The notes: generated from the sequence alone by a model not told the origin. A stretch of DNA of 64,000 nt from an uncultured Clostridia bacterium (GCA_934754475.1 CAKVHV010000003.1:124001-188000); one strand, 5' to 3'; counted from the first letter of the stretch, positions 17,634 to 25,070 are shown. Made by a program: numbers and translations.

Positions 17634-18737
17634 ATGAATAATTTAAACGAGAGAAAAATAATTACAAGTGAGAGTGTTTGTATTGGACACCCAGACAAGA
17701 CATGCGACACAATCGCCGATGCTTTTTTGGACGAAGCGTTGAGACAAGACTCGCAGTCTCAAATGGCTGTGGAATGTGCCATCAAAGATAACAAACTATT
17801 TATCTATGGCGAAGCCACCACCAAAGCCCAAATAGATTACGAAAAGATTGCAAGAAAGGTTTTGAAAGATATAGGATACACTTGCGACTTTGAAATTATC
17901 AAAGAAATAAGTGAGCAGAGTGTAGACATAAATAACGCAGTAGTCAAATCCGAACTTTGTGCAAACGACCAAGGAATGTGCTATGGCTATGCAACCAACG
18001 AAACCCCTGAATTTATGCCTATGCCAATAATCCTTGCACACAAACTTATGCAAAAGTACGACGAGTTTAGAAAAACAACCAGAGACTTTTTTGCGGATGC
18101 AAAGAGTCAAGTAAGTGTTGAATATTTTAAGGATAAACCAGTTAGAATAGATACAGTTTTGGTGTCTGTATCACATAGTTCAAGTTTGGATTTGAAGACC
18201 ATTCAAGATATTATCAAAACCCAAGTTATTGACCCTGTTTTGAGTGAGTATCAATCAATGCTAGTTGACACCAAATATATTATCAATCCAAGTGGGAAAT
18301 TTACCATTTGGGGAAGTTTTGGCGACTCAGGTTGTGTAGGCAGAAAGATTGTAGTAGATACTTATGGCGGAGTAGGTCGAGTAGGTGGCGGATGTTTTAG
18401 TAGCAAAAATTCTACCAAGGTAGATAGGTCGGGAGCATATTATGCAAGATTTATCGCCAAAAATATCGTAGCCAATGGACTAGCAGACAAATGCGAAATC
18501 CAAGTTTCTTATGGAATTGGACTAAGCAAACCAGTTTCACTAAATATTGAGACTTTTGGAACAAACAAAGTCTCAATCGAAAAAATCTATGAGATTGTAA
18601 ACAAAAACTTCAACTTCTCTCCAGCAAATATAATAACTGAATTGGATTTGAACAAACCAATTTATCAAAGTACTGCTTGTTTTGGTCACTTTGGGCGACC
18701 AGAGTTTTCTTGGGAGAAAATCAAAAAACTTGTCTAA
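17634..18737 (+). CDS. metK: S-adenosylmethionine synthetase
   Basis: A 367-residue protein making SAM from methionine and ATP. Signatures include GHPDK at residues 18-22, the glycine loop GGVGRVGGGCFSSKNSTKVDRSGAYYAR and the C-terminal CFGHFGRPEF. The loop differs from the usual GAHGGGAFSGKDPTKVDRS and the protein is shorter than the usual 380-400 residues, so it is a divergent member. Methionine pathway control by an S-box riboswitch directly upstream supports the call. AAAGGGAG lies before the ATG with a long spacer. No clear terminator follows the stop. Confidence 0.95.
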   Translation: MNNLNERKIITSESVCIGHPDKTCDTIADAFLDEALRQDSQSQMAVECAIKDNKLFIYGEATTKAQIDYEKIARKVLKDIGYTCDFEIIKEISEQSVDINNAVVKSELCANDQGMCYGYATNETPEFMPMPIILAHKLMQKYDEFRKTTRDFFADAKSQVSVEYFKDKPVRIDTVLVSVSHSSSLDLKTIQDIIKTQVIDPVLSEYQSMLVDTKYIINPSGKFTIWGSFGDSGCVGRKIVVDTYGGVGRVGGGCFSSKNSTKVDRSGAYYARFIAKNIVANGLADKCEIQVSYGIGLSKPVSLNIETFGTNKVSIEKIYEIVNKNFNFSPANIITELDLNKPIYQSTACFGHFGRPEFSWEKIKKLV

Positions 18738-18814
18738 TTTTAGACATAATATTAGTGTTTCAACTTTAAATACGTCCCAAAAGTCAAGTATTTTTAACAA
18801 AGATAAAAAAACTT

Positions 18815-18844
18815 ATTGCAAGTTAAGTATGTTTTATGTAAAAT
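18815..18844 (+). promoter_or_regulatory. Probable promoter of the HExxH gene
   Basis: TTGCAA followed after about 17 bases by a TAAAAT-like box, about 35 bases before the start codon, with GGAG in between. Confidence 0.5.
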
Positions 18845-18877
18845 ATATGTAGTGTTTAAGTTTAAGTTGGAGACTGA

Positions 18878-19942
18878 ATGAAAAGGATTGTAAGAGAAGT
18901 AATTAATAGTTCGCTGTTTGAGTCGACAGGCAAAAGAAACGAACTTACTGCCAAACTAACCGCATTTGCACTTACATATGCAGGTGTTCCAGATGGCAAG
19001 TGGGGAGATATCTCTTTTAAAAAAGAACTAGGTCACGGTGAAGGAACATCGCAATATCAAAATATTGAAGTGTCAAAAAGATTTTTGTTGGATAGTCAGG
19101 ACAAGGGTTTAGACATTTTGGCACTTTGGCACGAAATAGGGCATGCACTAGACGATGCAAATAGGGGTAGTGGCGCAACTTATGAGATTTATCAATCATA
19201 TAATGCAAACGAAATTGGTTACTTTATAGATATTGTTCAAGAGTTGCTTTTTAACAACGAAAAATATGACGATGGTGTTTTAATTTCGGCCATATGCGAA
19301 GAGTACTTGGATGCTAGATATGCTTTGTGTCCCGAAGAACTTAGAGCAGATAATTTTTCTTTTGATGTAGCAAGTCGTTTTGAAAATATCGGCAAACAAC
19401 TAAAATTAAATTATGACAAAAAAATTGAGTTTAATAATATTATTGAACAAATAGAAAACGAAAAAAATCTACTTCGTTCTGCTCGTGAGAATTTTGAAGA
19501 AGTGGCAGACAAATACAAGGGGAAAGTCATTGGCTATTCAAGAGAAATACTGACAAGACTACTAAATTGTGACCAAGACGGAAATAGACAGATAGATAAT
19601 TATGACGACATCAAAAAGGCAAAAATATTAATGGCTCTATCCGTTGCTTGTCGTCAAGTATTTAACGAAACGCAAGTAAATATTATTTTAGACGAAATAA
19701 TTGGATTGTTTAATTGCTTTAGAAATGCTTGTAGTGATTCAAGTTGTAATATCACATACAAGGAAATCAATGGACTCAAAAAACTTTGTACACGTTTGCT
19801 TGGCGCTTTTGAAAGTATAGTTTTGGCAGCACCTATAGATTTGAGAGAATCGGATATAAAATTTATACGCGAAGAATTTGACGAAGAAGAAGTAGGGTAT
19901 ATTATGCGTGAACGCAAAAAAGTCTTTGGCAAAGAAATATAA
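18878..19942 (+). CDS. Orphan HExxH (zincin-like) protein
   Basis: A 354-residue soluble protein. The motif LALWHEIGHALDDANRG (about residues 84-100) contains HEIGH, the zinc site of gluzincin/metzincin-type peptidases, and EEYLDARYA about 60 residues later may supply the third ligand glutamate. The C-terminal 200 residues are helical with a coiled-coil-like section (ENEKNLLRSARENFEEVADK) and have no family I recognise. No signal peptide, so it acts inside the cell. GGAG lies seven bases before the ATG. It stands alone between metK and the structured-RNA region. A peptidase is likely; target unknown. Confidence 0.65.
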   Translation: MKRIVREVINSSLFESTGKRNELTAKLTAFALTYAGVPDGKWGDISFKKELGHGEGTSQYQNIEVSKRFLLDSQDKGLDILALWHEIGHALDDANRGSGATYEIYQSYNANEIGYFIDIVQELLFNNEKYDDGVLISAICEEYLDARYALCPEELRADNFSFDVASRFENIGKQLKLNYDKKIEFNNIIEQIENEKNLLRSARENFEEVADKYKGKVIGYSREILTRLLNCDQDGNRQIDNYDDIKKAKILMALSVACRQVFNETQVNIILDEIIGLFNCFRNACSDSSCNITYKEINGLKKLCTRLLGAFESIVLAAPIDLRESDIKFIREEFDEEEVGYIMRERKKVFGKEI

Positions 19943-19951
19943 CCAAAACTC

Positions 19952-19980
19952 TTGACATATACAAACTAATTATATAAAAT
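19952..19980 (+). promoter_or_regulatory. Strong promoter of the structured RNA and tRNA region
   Basis: TTGACA, a 17-base spacer and TAAAAT, beginning nine bases after the HExxH gene stop. No protein gene follows it, so it must serve the RNA region. Confidence 0.85.
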
Positions 19981-19985
19981 ATCTA

Positions 19986-20252
19986 GGTACAAAAAACTTG
20001 GAAACAACCAACTTGATTAAATCAAATTTATCTAATTTGCTTTGACCTTAAGCAAAGAGATTGCTACCCAAGCACTTTGTATCTGGATATTTTTAGTTAA
20101 CTACACAATATCATTTGGTTCGTGCTACTACGACAGTGAACACGCCGCGTTAAAATAAGTTGCCAGTGGCAAGTTATTAGCCAAAGCGGGAGACACTTTA
20201 GGTGTCGACGGAAGAGCGAAATGCTCTACCTAAAAACGAATTGTAATTACAA
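19986..20252 (+). ncRNA. Highly structured non-coding RNA, class not identified
   Basis: Downstream of a strong promoter and without any credible reading frame. A first domain (19986-20093) is closed by GGTACAAA with TTTGTATC and CTTGG with CCAAG, enclosing hairpins TTGAT/ATCAA and TTTGCTT/AAGCAAA. A second domain (20113-20227) has TTTGG/CCAAA closing CGTG/CACG and a strong hairpin (GTTGCCAGTGGCAAG flanked by AATAA/TTATT). Hairpins GACAC/GTGTC and AGAGC/GCTCT follow, and CCGC near 20145 can pair with GCGG near 20186 as a pseudoknot. It is not tmRNA, RNase P, SRP or 6S as far as I can judge. The 3' end is uncertain; TTGTAATTACAA at 20241-20252 is the last palindromic element. Confidence 0.65.
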
Positions 20253-20287
20253 CAACAAAAATAATAGTATTCAAGTAAATTTTATTT

Positions 20288-20325
20288 GCTGGTGTGGCTC
20301 AGCGGTAGAGCACCACCTTGGTAAG
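20288..20325 (+). pseudogene. 5'-half tRNA-Thr relic
   Basis: The segment follows a tRNA from the acceptor 5' strand (GCTGGTG) through the D arm (TGGCTCAGCGGTAGAGCA) to the anticodon loop CTTGGTAAG, with anticodon GGT. It then stops matching: no anticodon 3' strand, T arm or acceptor 3' strand follows. It parallels the intact tRNA-Thr starting 100 bases downstream but has its own acceptor and anticodon-stem bases, so it is the remains of a related gene rather than a fresh copy. Confidence 0.8.
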
Positions 20326-20387
20326 ATTTGAAATGCCTAAAATTACCGACTTAAAAACTTAATAAATTAGCCTATTTTTATAGATAT

Positions 20388-20462
20388 GCTACTGTGGCTC
20401 AGCGGTAGAGCACTGCCTTGGTAAGGCAGGGGTCACGGGTCCGATTCCCGTCAGTAGCTCCA
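20388..20462 (+). tRNA. tRNA-Thr(GGT)
   Basis: A full cloverleaf: acceptor GCTACTG with CAGTAGC, D stem GCTC/GAGC, anticodon stem CTGCC/GGCAG with loop TTGGTAA (anticodon GGT), T arm ACGGG/CCCGT with loop TCCGATT, and an encoded CCA end. It is probably transcribed from the promoter at 19952 together with the structured RNA. Confidence 0.95.
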
Positions 20463-20473
20463 CTTATTAAAAG

Positions 20474-20517
20474 TCGCTAAAATCCTTTATTTTCCTAGGG
20501 TTTTGGCGATTTTTTAT
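20474..20517 (+). terminator. Intrinsic terminator after tRNA-Thr
   Basis: TCGCTAAAATCC pairs with GGGTTTTGGCGA (three wobble pairs) around a 12-base loop, followed by TTTTTTATTTT. Confidence 0.85.
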
Positions 20518-20556
20518 TTTCATATTTTTAACGAAATTTTTAAAGCAAAAAAACAT

Positions 20557-20690
20557 TTGCTGTCAAATACGAAAGCAATTGCTGTCAAAATTTGCTCCAT
20601 AAAAAAGACCGATAGCCATAAAATCAACTATCGGTCTTTTTCTTTCTAAAACTCTCTAAAACTGGTACATTTGCTGTCAATTGCTGTCAA
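20557..20690. repeat. Four direct copies of TTGCTGTCAA
   Basis: Copies start at 20557, 20579, 20671 and 20681; the last two are directly tandem. The pairs flank a strong terminator hairpin (20602-20641) and lie within 230 bases downstream of tRNA-Thr. Such short direct repeats beside a tRNA resemble integrase arm-type sites of a mobile element, but no integrase is in the window. Confidence 0.7.
20602..20641. terminator. Strong bidirectional hairpin terminator
   Basis: AAAAAGACCGATAG pairs perfectly over 14 bp with CTATCGGTCTTTTT around a 12-base loop. Confidence 0.85.
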
Positions 20691-20891
20691 AACTATTTAG
20701 GCAAAATAAAAAATTACTTTTAAAATATTTCAAATTCTAGTTCAGTCTTTCTATCATATATTTCGCCTTGTGGGATGTAATACATGTATGAGTGTTTTGC
20801 TTTTCATTAAATATTATTTATACAATAATCGCATAAACATCTTAATTCCTTATATATTTAAATTTATAATGCGACAGCACCATAATTAATT
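20691..20891. other. AT-rich stretch without a convincing gene
   Basis: Between the TTGCTGTCAA repeats and the NUDIX gene there is no promoter or frame of useful length. A 21-residue minus-strand frame at 20720-20785 reads protein-like (MYYIPQGEIYDRKTELEFEI) and may be the remnant of a lost gene. A TAA stop ends it, and in-frame TGA precedes its ATG. Confidence 0.4.
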
Positions 20892-21476
20892 TTACTTACA
20901 ATACAACTCATATTTTTTGAGCATTCTTTGCATTGCTTTGTCATCTTTGCTTATGAGACTTTTTGCTTCGTCAATTGACACCCGTTTAATTTCGGTGGAC
21001 TCGTTAGAAATTTCAAAATTTTTATCTTTAGCCAAAAATAAAAAATTAATATCATAATGAAAATGCTCTGGTTCATTTTTCTTTTGGCTATATGCTATTC
21101 TCTGCACGTCGACATCCAAAATTTTGTTTGAAATAAGTTTGCAATCTGTGATTCCTGCTTCTTCGCTTATTTCTCTTTTTGCGACATTAATACAATTGCT
21201 TTCGCCATCACTATGCCCACCGAATTGAAACCACATCCCGGTCTTTTTGTGATGATTAAGCAGTACTCCACCTTTGCCATCAACCACAAGTCCACCAGCG
21301 GTTACATGCCCCTTTAGATTAGACCTATCGTAGCAGTTTGTATTGCTTGTCAAAAATTTTAACACGTTTTTGACATTTTCCTTTTCTTGTTCATCAAAAG
21401 GTCTGTAATTATTAAGTTCGTCAAAAAGATTAAATTTATTATAACTCATTTCTTTTCCCAATTCGTTTGTATTCAT
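20892..21476 (-). CDS. NUDIX hydrolase
   Basis: A 194-residue NUDIX protein. An N-terminal extension of about 55 residues (EQEKENVKNVLKFL) precedes the fold. The box reads GGHSDGESNCINVAKREISEEAGI: the REUXEEXGU half is perfect, while the first E of the consensus is replaced by S. The strand before it (GGVLLNHHKKTGMWFQFGGH) is typical. It is not closely similar by eye to the tandem pair at 9392-10367. AGGAG lies six bases before the ATG. It stands alone next to the tRNA-repeat region, so it may belong to an acquired segment. Substrate unknown. Confidence 0.88.
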   Translation of the reverse strand: MNTNELGKEMSYNKFNLFDELNNYRPFDEQEKENVKNVLKFLTSNTNCYDRSNLKGHVTAGGLVVDGKGGVLLNHHKKTGMWFQFGGHSDGESNCINVAKREISEEAGITDCKLISNKILDVDVQRIAYSQKKNEPEHFHYDINFLFLAKDKNFEISNESTEIKRVSIDEAKSLISKDDKAMQRMLKKYELYCK

Positions 21477-21676
21477 ATGTTACTCCTAAAATGAGTATAA
21501 CACAAATATTTAATATTTAAGTAAAAAACATGCAAGATTAAAAACTTTTGGAAAACAAAAAAAGAACATCTATTCGCCGAATAGTTATACTAATTAATTT
21601 TATTAAATGTTCTTTGCTAATCGTTATCTAAAGATGATGTGTCTACCGGTCATTTCTTATTTTGATTTGCGCTTGC

Positions 21677-21706
21677 TTGACACAATAATATTTGTTGGAA
21701 TATAAT
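21677..21706 (+). promoter_or_regulatory. Strong promoter of the TfoX-flavodoxin pair
   Basis: TTGACA, an 18-base spacer and a perfect TATAAT, 47 bases before the TfoX-like start. The preceding gap 21477-21676 holds only an imperfect inverted repeat (AAAGAACAT/ATGTTCTTT). Confidence 0.88.
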
Positions 21707-21753
21707 ATGCTTAATAATTTGTTAAGTTAGAAAAATTATTAGGCGGGAACATA

Positions 21754-22044
21754 ATGGCGAGTTCAAAGGATTACAAGGATTATATTTTAGAACAACTAAA
21801 TTTGCTTGAAGACATAACTTACAAAGCGATGTTTGGTGAGTTTATGCTGTATTACAAAGGCATATATTTTGGCGGTATTTTTGATAACAGATTTATGGTT
21901 AAAAATGTAAGTACAAACAAAAAATATGGCTTAATGTTAGATTTGCCATATCCAAGTGCAAAAGAAATGTATTTGGTTGAAAATATTGAAGACAAAGACT
22001 TTTTAAAAGCCCTTGTTTTGGACACTGTAAGGGGTTTGAAATGA
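21754..22044 (+). CDS. TfoX N-terminal domain protein
   Basis: A 96-residue protein consisting only of the TfoX_N fold, with the family pattern YKAMFGEFMLYYKGIYFGGI, FMVKNV and YPSAKEMYLVE. TfoX/Sxy proteins regulate competence in Gamma-proteobacteria, but stand-alone TfoX_N proteins in Bacillota have no settled role. A GGCGGG element lies before the ATG. Its stop overlaps the start of the membrane-flavodoxin gene in the four-base form ATGA, so the two are translationally coupled and likely work together. Confidence 0.88.
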   Translation: MASSKDYKDYILEQLNLLEDITYKAMFGEFMLYYKGIYFGGIFDNRFMVKNVSTNKKYGLMLDLPYPSAKEMYLVENIEDKDFLKALVLDTVRGLK

Positions 22045-22946
22045 ATAAAAGATATATTATTTCAAGAAGATTTTTGATTTTTTGGACGCTTTTTATTGGG
22101 ATAGGTGCAGTTGCTGGAAGCTTGGGAATGCTCGTTGACCCTTCGGGCAAAGCCATGGGAATGGATGCAATGTTGCCATATTTCCAAGTATTGCCTTTTG
22201 CAGATAAATTGTTTCAAAATTTTGTCTTCTCTGGGATTATGTTGCTTGTCGTAAATGGCATTACAAACTTAATTTCGGCGGGGCTTTTGTTTGCTCACAA
22301 AAAATCCGGCATTATTTTGGGGATGATATTTGGCATAACATTGATGTTGTGGATTGTTATTCAGTTTGTAATTTTCCCATTAAATTTTATGTCAACAGCA
22401 TATTTCATATTTGGTTTTTTGCAATTCGTCACCGGATATGTGTGCCTTGTGGGTTACATGCAAATCCAGTTTAAATTCGATGCTACTAGTTATATTAGTA
22501 TTGGAAAAAACAAACACAAATTGGTGGTGTTTTTCTCACGTACAGGTTATACCAAAAAACTCGCTTACGAGATTGCAAACGAGCAAGGTGCAGAAATTTT
22601 GGAGATAACCACAAAAGAAAAAATTGCCGGCAATTTGGGATTTTGGTGGTGCGGAAGATTTGGCATGCACAAATGGGGCATGCCCTTAAACGATGTTGAT
22701 ATAGATTTTACACAATACGACGAAGTTACAATTTGTTCGCCAGTATGGGTGTTTGGATTGTCCGCTCCAATTAGAGAGTTTTGCAAACTAAACAAAGGAA
22801 AAATTAAAAATGTAAATTTAGTTTTAACACATTTTATGAATTGCAAATTCAAAAAAATCTCTCAAGAAGTGGATAAATTACTAGATACTCAGCACAAAGA
22901 ATTTAAATCCTACCGATGTCGTTTTGGTAAACTTAAAAAACTTTAA
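22041..22946 (+). CDS. Membrane protein fused to a flavodoxin domain
   Basis: A 301-residue protein in two parts. Residues 1-145 hold four predicted membrane helices (for example FLIFWTLFIGIGAVAGSLGM and IILGMIFGITLMLWIVIQFV). From residue 155 a flavodoxin-like domain begins with KLVVFFSRTGYTKKLAYEIA, whose SRTGYTKK loop is the FMN phosphate-binding site. SPVWVFGLSAPIREF further on matches the second FMN loop. Linking a flavodoxin to a small membrane domain suggests electron delivery at the membrane. It overlaps the TfoX_N gene by four bases. I do not know a characterised protein of this exact build; the flavodoxin call is firm and the membrane partner unknown. Confidence 0.8.
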   Translation: MNKRYIISRRFLIFWTLFIGIGAVAGSLGMLVDPSGKAMGMDAMLPYFQVLPFADKLFQNFVFSGIMLLVVNGITNLISAGLLFAHKKSGIILGMIFGITLMLWIVIQFVIFPLNFMSTAYFIFGFLQFVTGYVCLVGYMQIQFKFDATSYISIGKNKHKLVVFFSRTGYTKKLAYEIANEQGAEILEITTKEKIAGNLGFWWCGRFGMHKWGMPLNDVDIDFTQYDEVTICSPVWVFGLSAPIREFCKLNKGKIKNVNLVLTHFMNCKFKKISQEVDKLLDTQHKEFKSYRCRFGKLKKL

Positions 22947-22965
22947 AAAGCAAAACAAAATTTTA

Positions 22966-23805
22966 TTATACTTTTTTTGCACTGCTTATTAGTTCACCTA
23001 ATTTTTCTGCACGTTTTTGGGCTTCGCTCAAAAATTCACTTACCGAAATCTTTTCATATAGTTTAGGCTCGCCATAAATTGATTTGTGTGTTTCAATCAT
23101 AATAACATCCGAATAATTGGTGTGTGCAATTTCATTTGTAATCTTGACAAAATCTATATCCCCGTCAAAAGGAAGCAAATGCAAATCCTTGGAATAATCG
23201 TCGCCATATTCGTAGTTTCCAAGATTGTCATGAAGATGCACTGCAAATAATCTATCTCCATAGAGTTTGGCTACATCAATATCTTTGCCATACAAATTGT
23301 GATGACCAACATCATAGCACCAGCCCACATTGTCTAGTTTTACGTTGTCTAAAATGTACATAAAATGCTCGTAAGAATTATTATCTAAATTTTCAACAGC
23401 AATTTTAATATTTAATTTCTTTGCGTACTTTGCAAAGTCTTCAAAATCTTTGAGTGCAGAAAGGCTTGGACTTATTACTTTGCGGGCGGGGTTTCCTACA
23501 GTCGAATGAAAAATTACAGTATTCACTCCATACTCGTGGCATAAGTCTAATTCGTGTTTGAGAAGTCTATACCAACCATCATGAACACCACCTTTTGACC
23601 ATGTTTCGTCGGCTTGTTCGACCGACAAATGTACAAAGCAAATCTTAAATCCCAAATCCGTAGCAGTTTTGAGATATTCTTCTTCTTTGCCTTTTTCGGT
23701 GAAAGCGACCATTAGGTTTTTTATCCCGGATTTTTTGATATTCTCCAAAGTTTCCTTGTAATTCTTTCCGCAATTACAATTAGTATTAATTCCTATGTTG
23801 TTCAT
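22966..23805 (-). CDS. Sugar phosphate isomerase/epimerase (AP endonuclease 2-like TIM barrel)
   Basis: A 279-residue TIM barrel of the xylose isomerase-like/AP-endonuclease-2 superfamily. Metal-site residues are visible along the barrel: FHSTVGNP, AVENLDNN (Glu), YDVGHHNLYG (Asp and His), VHLHDN (His and Asp), LPFDGDIDF and MIETH (Glu). Members isomerise or epimerise sugars or related polyols; the substrate is not shown. AGGAG lies upstream of the ATG. The 5' leader contains a multi-stem RNA (23838-23926), suggesting control by a metabolite. A terminator separates it from the M20 peptidase gene upstream. Confidence 0.88.
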   Translation of the reverse strand: MNNIGINTNCNCGKNYKETLENIKKSGIKNLMVAFTEKGKEEEYLKTATDLGFKICFVHLSVEQADETWSKGGVHDGWYRLLKHELDLCHEYGVNTVIFHSTVGNPARKVISPSLSALKDFEDFAKYAKKLNIKIAVENLDNNSYEHFMYILDNVKLDNVGWCYDVGHHNLYGKDIDVAKLYGDRLFAVHLHDNLGNYEYGDDYSKDLHLLPFDGDIDFVKITNEIAHTNYSDVIMIETHKSIYGEPKLYEKISVSEFLSEAQKRAEKLGELISSAKKV

Positions 23806-23837
23806 TTTTTCTCCTAAAAGTATTATTTTAAAATGCT

Positions 23838-23926
23838 CAATCTATGTGATAACGATTTTATCGTGGGGTTTGCGAGTAGCAAATTGATTTGTGAATTTAA
23901 TGAACAAAGCAATATTACATAGATTG
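23838..23926 (-). promoter_or_regulatory. Riboswitch-like structured leader of the sugar isomerase gene
   Basis: On the minus strand a perfect 10-bp closing stem (CAATCTATGT with ACATAGATTG) encloses three hairpins. They are a 9-bp arm (ATTG-TTTGT with ACAAA-CAAT, one mismatch), TTTGC/GCAAA with loop TACTC, and ACGAT/ATCGT with loop AAA. The closing stem ends about 30 bases before the start codon, with AGGAG between. This multi-branched layout is what metabolite-sensing leaders look like. The sequence matches no class I recall. Confidence 0.6.
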
Positions 23927-23950
23927 TGACATTAAAACATTTTTCACACA

Positions 23951-23983
23951 AAAAAATACTTTACTATAAATAAAGTATTTTTT
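23951..23983. terminator. Intrinsic terminator after the M20 peptidase gene
   Basis: A perfect 13-bp stem (AAAAAATACTTTA with TAAAGTATTTTTT) with a seven-base loop, eleven bases beyond the M20 stop on the minus strand. Confidence 0.85.
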
Positions 23984-23993
23984 GTATTTTAAA

Positions 23994-25070
23994 TTAGAAA
24001 CAAGTTTCTTTGAGAAGTTTTGTGTACATCTCAATTAGAGTTTCATAACTAAACTTGCTAATAAATTCATTCTTTTCACCCGAAGTAATTGGGCCTGGTC
24101 CAAGAAGAACAACACTTTGGTCTGTTAGATAGTTTCCGTCAGAAACAATCGCAACTGATGAACGTTTGTTTCCTGTTAATTCTTCGAGACGAGAAATAAA
24201 GTTTTCGGCAAATGTTGACATAGGCATAACGTTATCTATAATTGTAACAAAACCATTGTATTTTTCGGCTAGTTCGTTAATTTTTTCAATTATTTGACGA
24301 TTGTGGTCAGGTCTGATTGTACGATATTCAAGATAACAACTACATTCGCCCGGAACTCTGTTAAGAGATACACCACCTTGAATTTTGCCCAAGTTGAAAG
24401 TTGTATAAGACAATTCAAAGGCATTGTTTTTGTCGTCTTTAATTCGATTATTAAATCCATAAACTTCGCCTAGGAACGATACGCATTGTTCAATAGCATT
24501 TACACCTTTTGTAGGATTGCTACTATGTGCTTCTTTTCCGCTTATCATTACACAAAGTTTAAGTAGACCTTTGGTTGCAACAACTGGATAAAGGCTAGTT
24601 GGGGTTGGGATAATAATGTTTTGTGGAATGTCTTTTTCTTTGGCTACAATAGATTTGATACCGCCAAAGTTGTTTTCTTCGTCAAAAGTGAAGTAAAGTT
24701 TTAGACCCTTTTTAGGAAGTTTCCAGTCAAAGTTTCCAACAGCGGACAAAACCGCAGCCATTCCGCCCTTCATATCACTAATACCAAGACCAAGTAATTT
24801 GTCTCCGTCAATTGTCAAATCCATTGCATCATAGTCCTTCCAACTATTTCCAAGTGGAATTGTATCTGTGTGGCATACAAATCCTAGTTCGGCATCTTGT
24901 CCAGCACAAGCAACCAAGCATAGTTTGTGTGTGTCGTCGTCTATAACATAATTTGTTCTAAAACCAAGTTTGGTTAGATACGCATCACAATATTCCATAA
25001 TAGATTTGTTTTGTGCATCAAAAACTGTATTGAATTGAATTAAGTCTCTTAAAATACTATATTTATCCAT
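23994..25070 (-). CDS. M20 family metallopeptidase/deacylase (ArgE/DapE type)
   Basis: A 358-residue protein of the M20 family. The dinuclear-metal and catalytic motifs are in order: CHTDTIPLG (about residue 66), GLGISDMKGGMAAVL, FDEENNFGG with the general-base Glu, and IIPTPTSLYP in place of the usual EPT. It has the dimerisation domain with SGKEAHSSNP and the final metal-ligand region TSGEKNEFIS. Members include acetylornithine deacetylase and succinyl-diaminopimelate desuccinylase; the substrate cannot be assigned. ATG 25070 follows AGGTGA; a GTG three codons earlier overlaps that site. It has its own promoter and terminator. Confidence 0.88.
   Translation of the reverse strand: MDKYSILRDLIQFNTVFDAQNKSIMEYCDAYLTKLGFRTNYVIDDDTHKLCLVACAGQDAELGFVCHTDTIPLGNSWKDYDAMDLTIDGDKLLGLGISDMKGGMAAVLSAVGNFDWKLPKKGLKLYFTFDEENNFGGIKSIVAKEKDIPQNIIIPTPTSLYPVVATKGLLKLCVMISGKEAHSSNPTKGVNAIEQCVSFLGEVYGFNNRIKDDKNNAFELSYTTFNLGKIQGGVSLNRVPGECSCYLEYRTIRPDHNRQIIEKINELAEKYNGFVTIIDNVMPMSTFAENFISRLEELTGNKRSSVAIVSDGNYLTDQSVVLLGPGPITSGEKNEFISKFSYETLIEMYTKLLKETCF

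Noticed and set aside
19986..20252. tmRNA, RNase P RNA, SRP RNA or 6S RNA
   Set aside because: No tRNA-like end with tag frame, no GAGGAAAGTCC or ACAGAA core, no SRP GGAAG/GGAAGCAGCC loop and no single long hairpin with central bubble, so none of these fits.
21560..21617. Inverted repeat AAAGAACAT/ATGTTCTTT before the TfoX gene
   Set aside because: It could terminate minus-strand transcription, but no minus-strand gene lies upstream of it; left unannotated.
23838..23926. The same structured element read on the plus strand with the terminator at 23951
   Set aside because: A plus-strand aptamer-terminator would have no plus-strand gene downstream, so the minus-strand reading ahead of the sugar isomerase is preferred.
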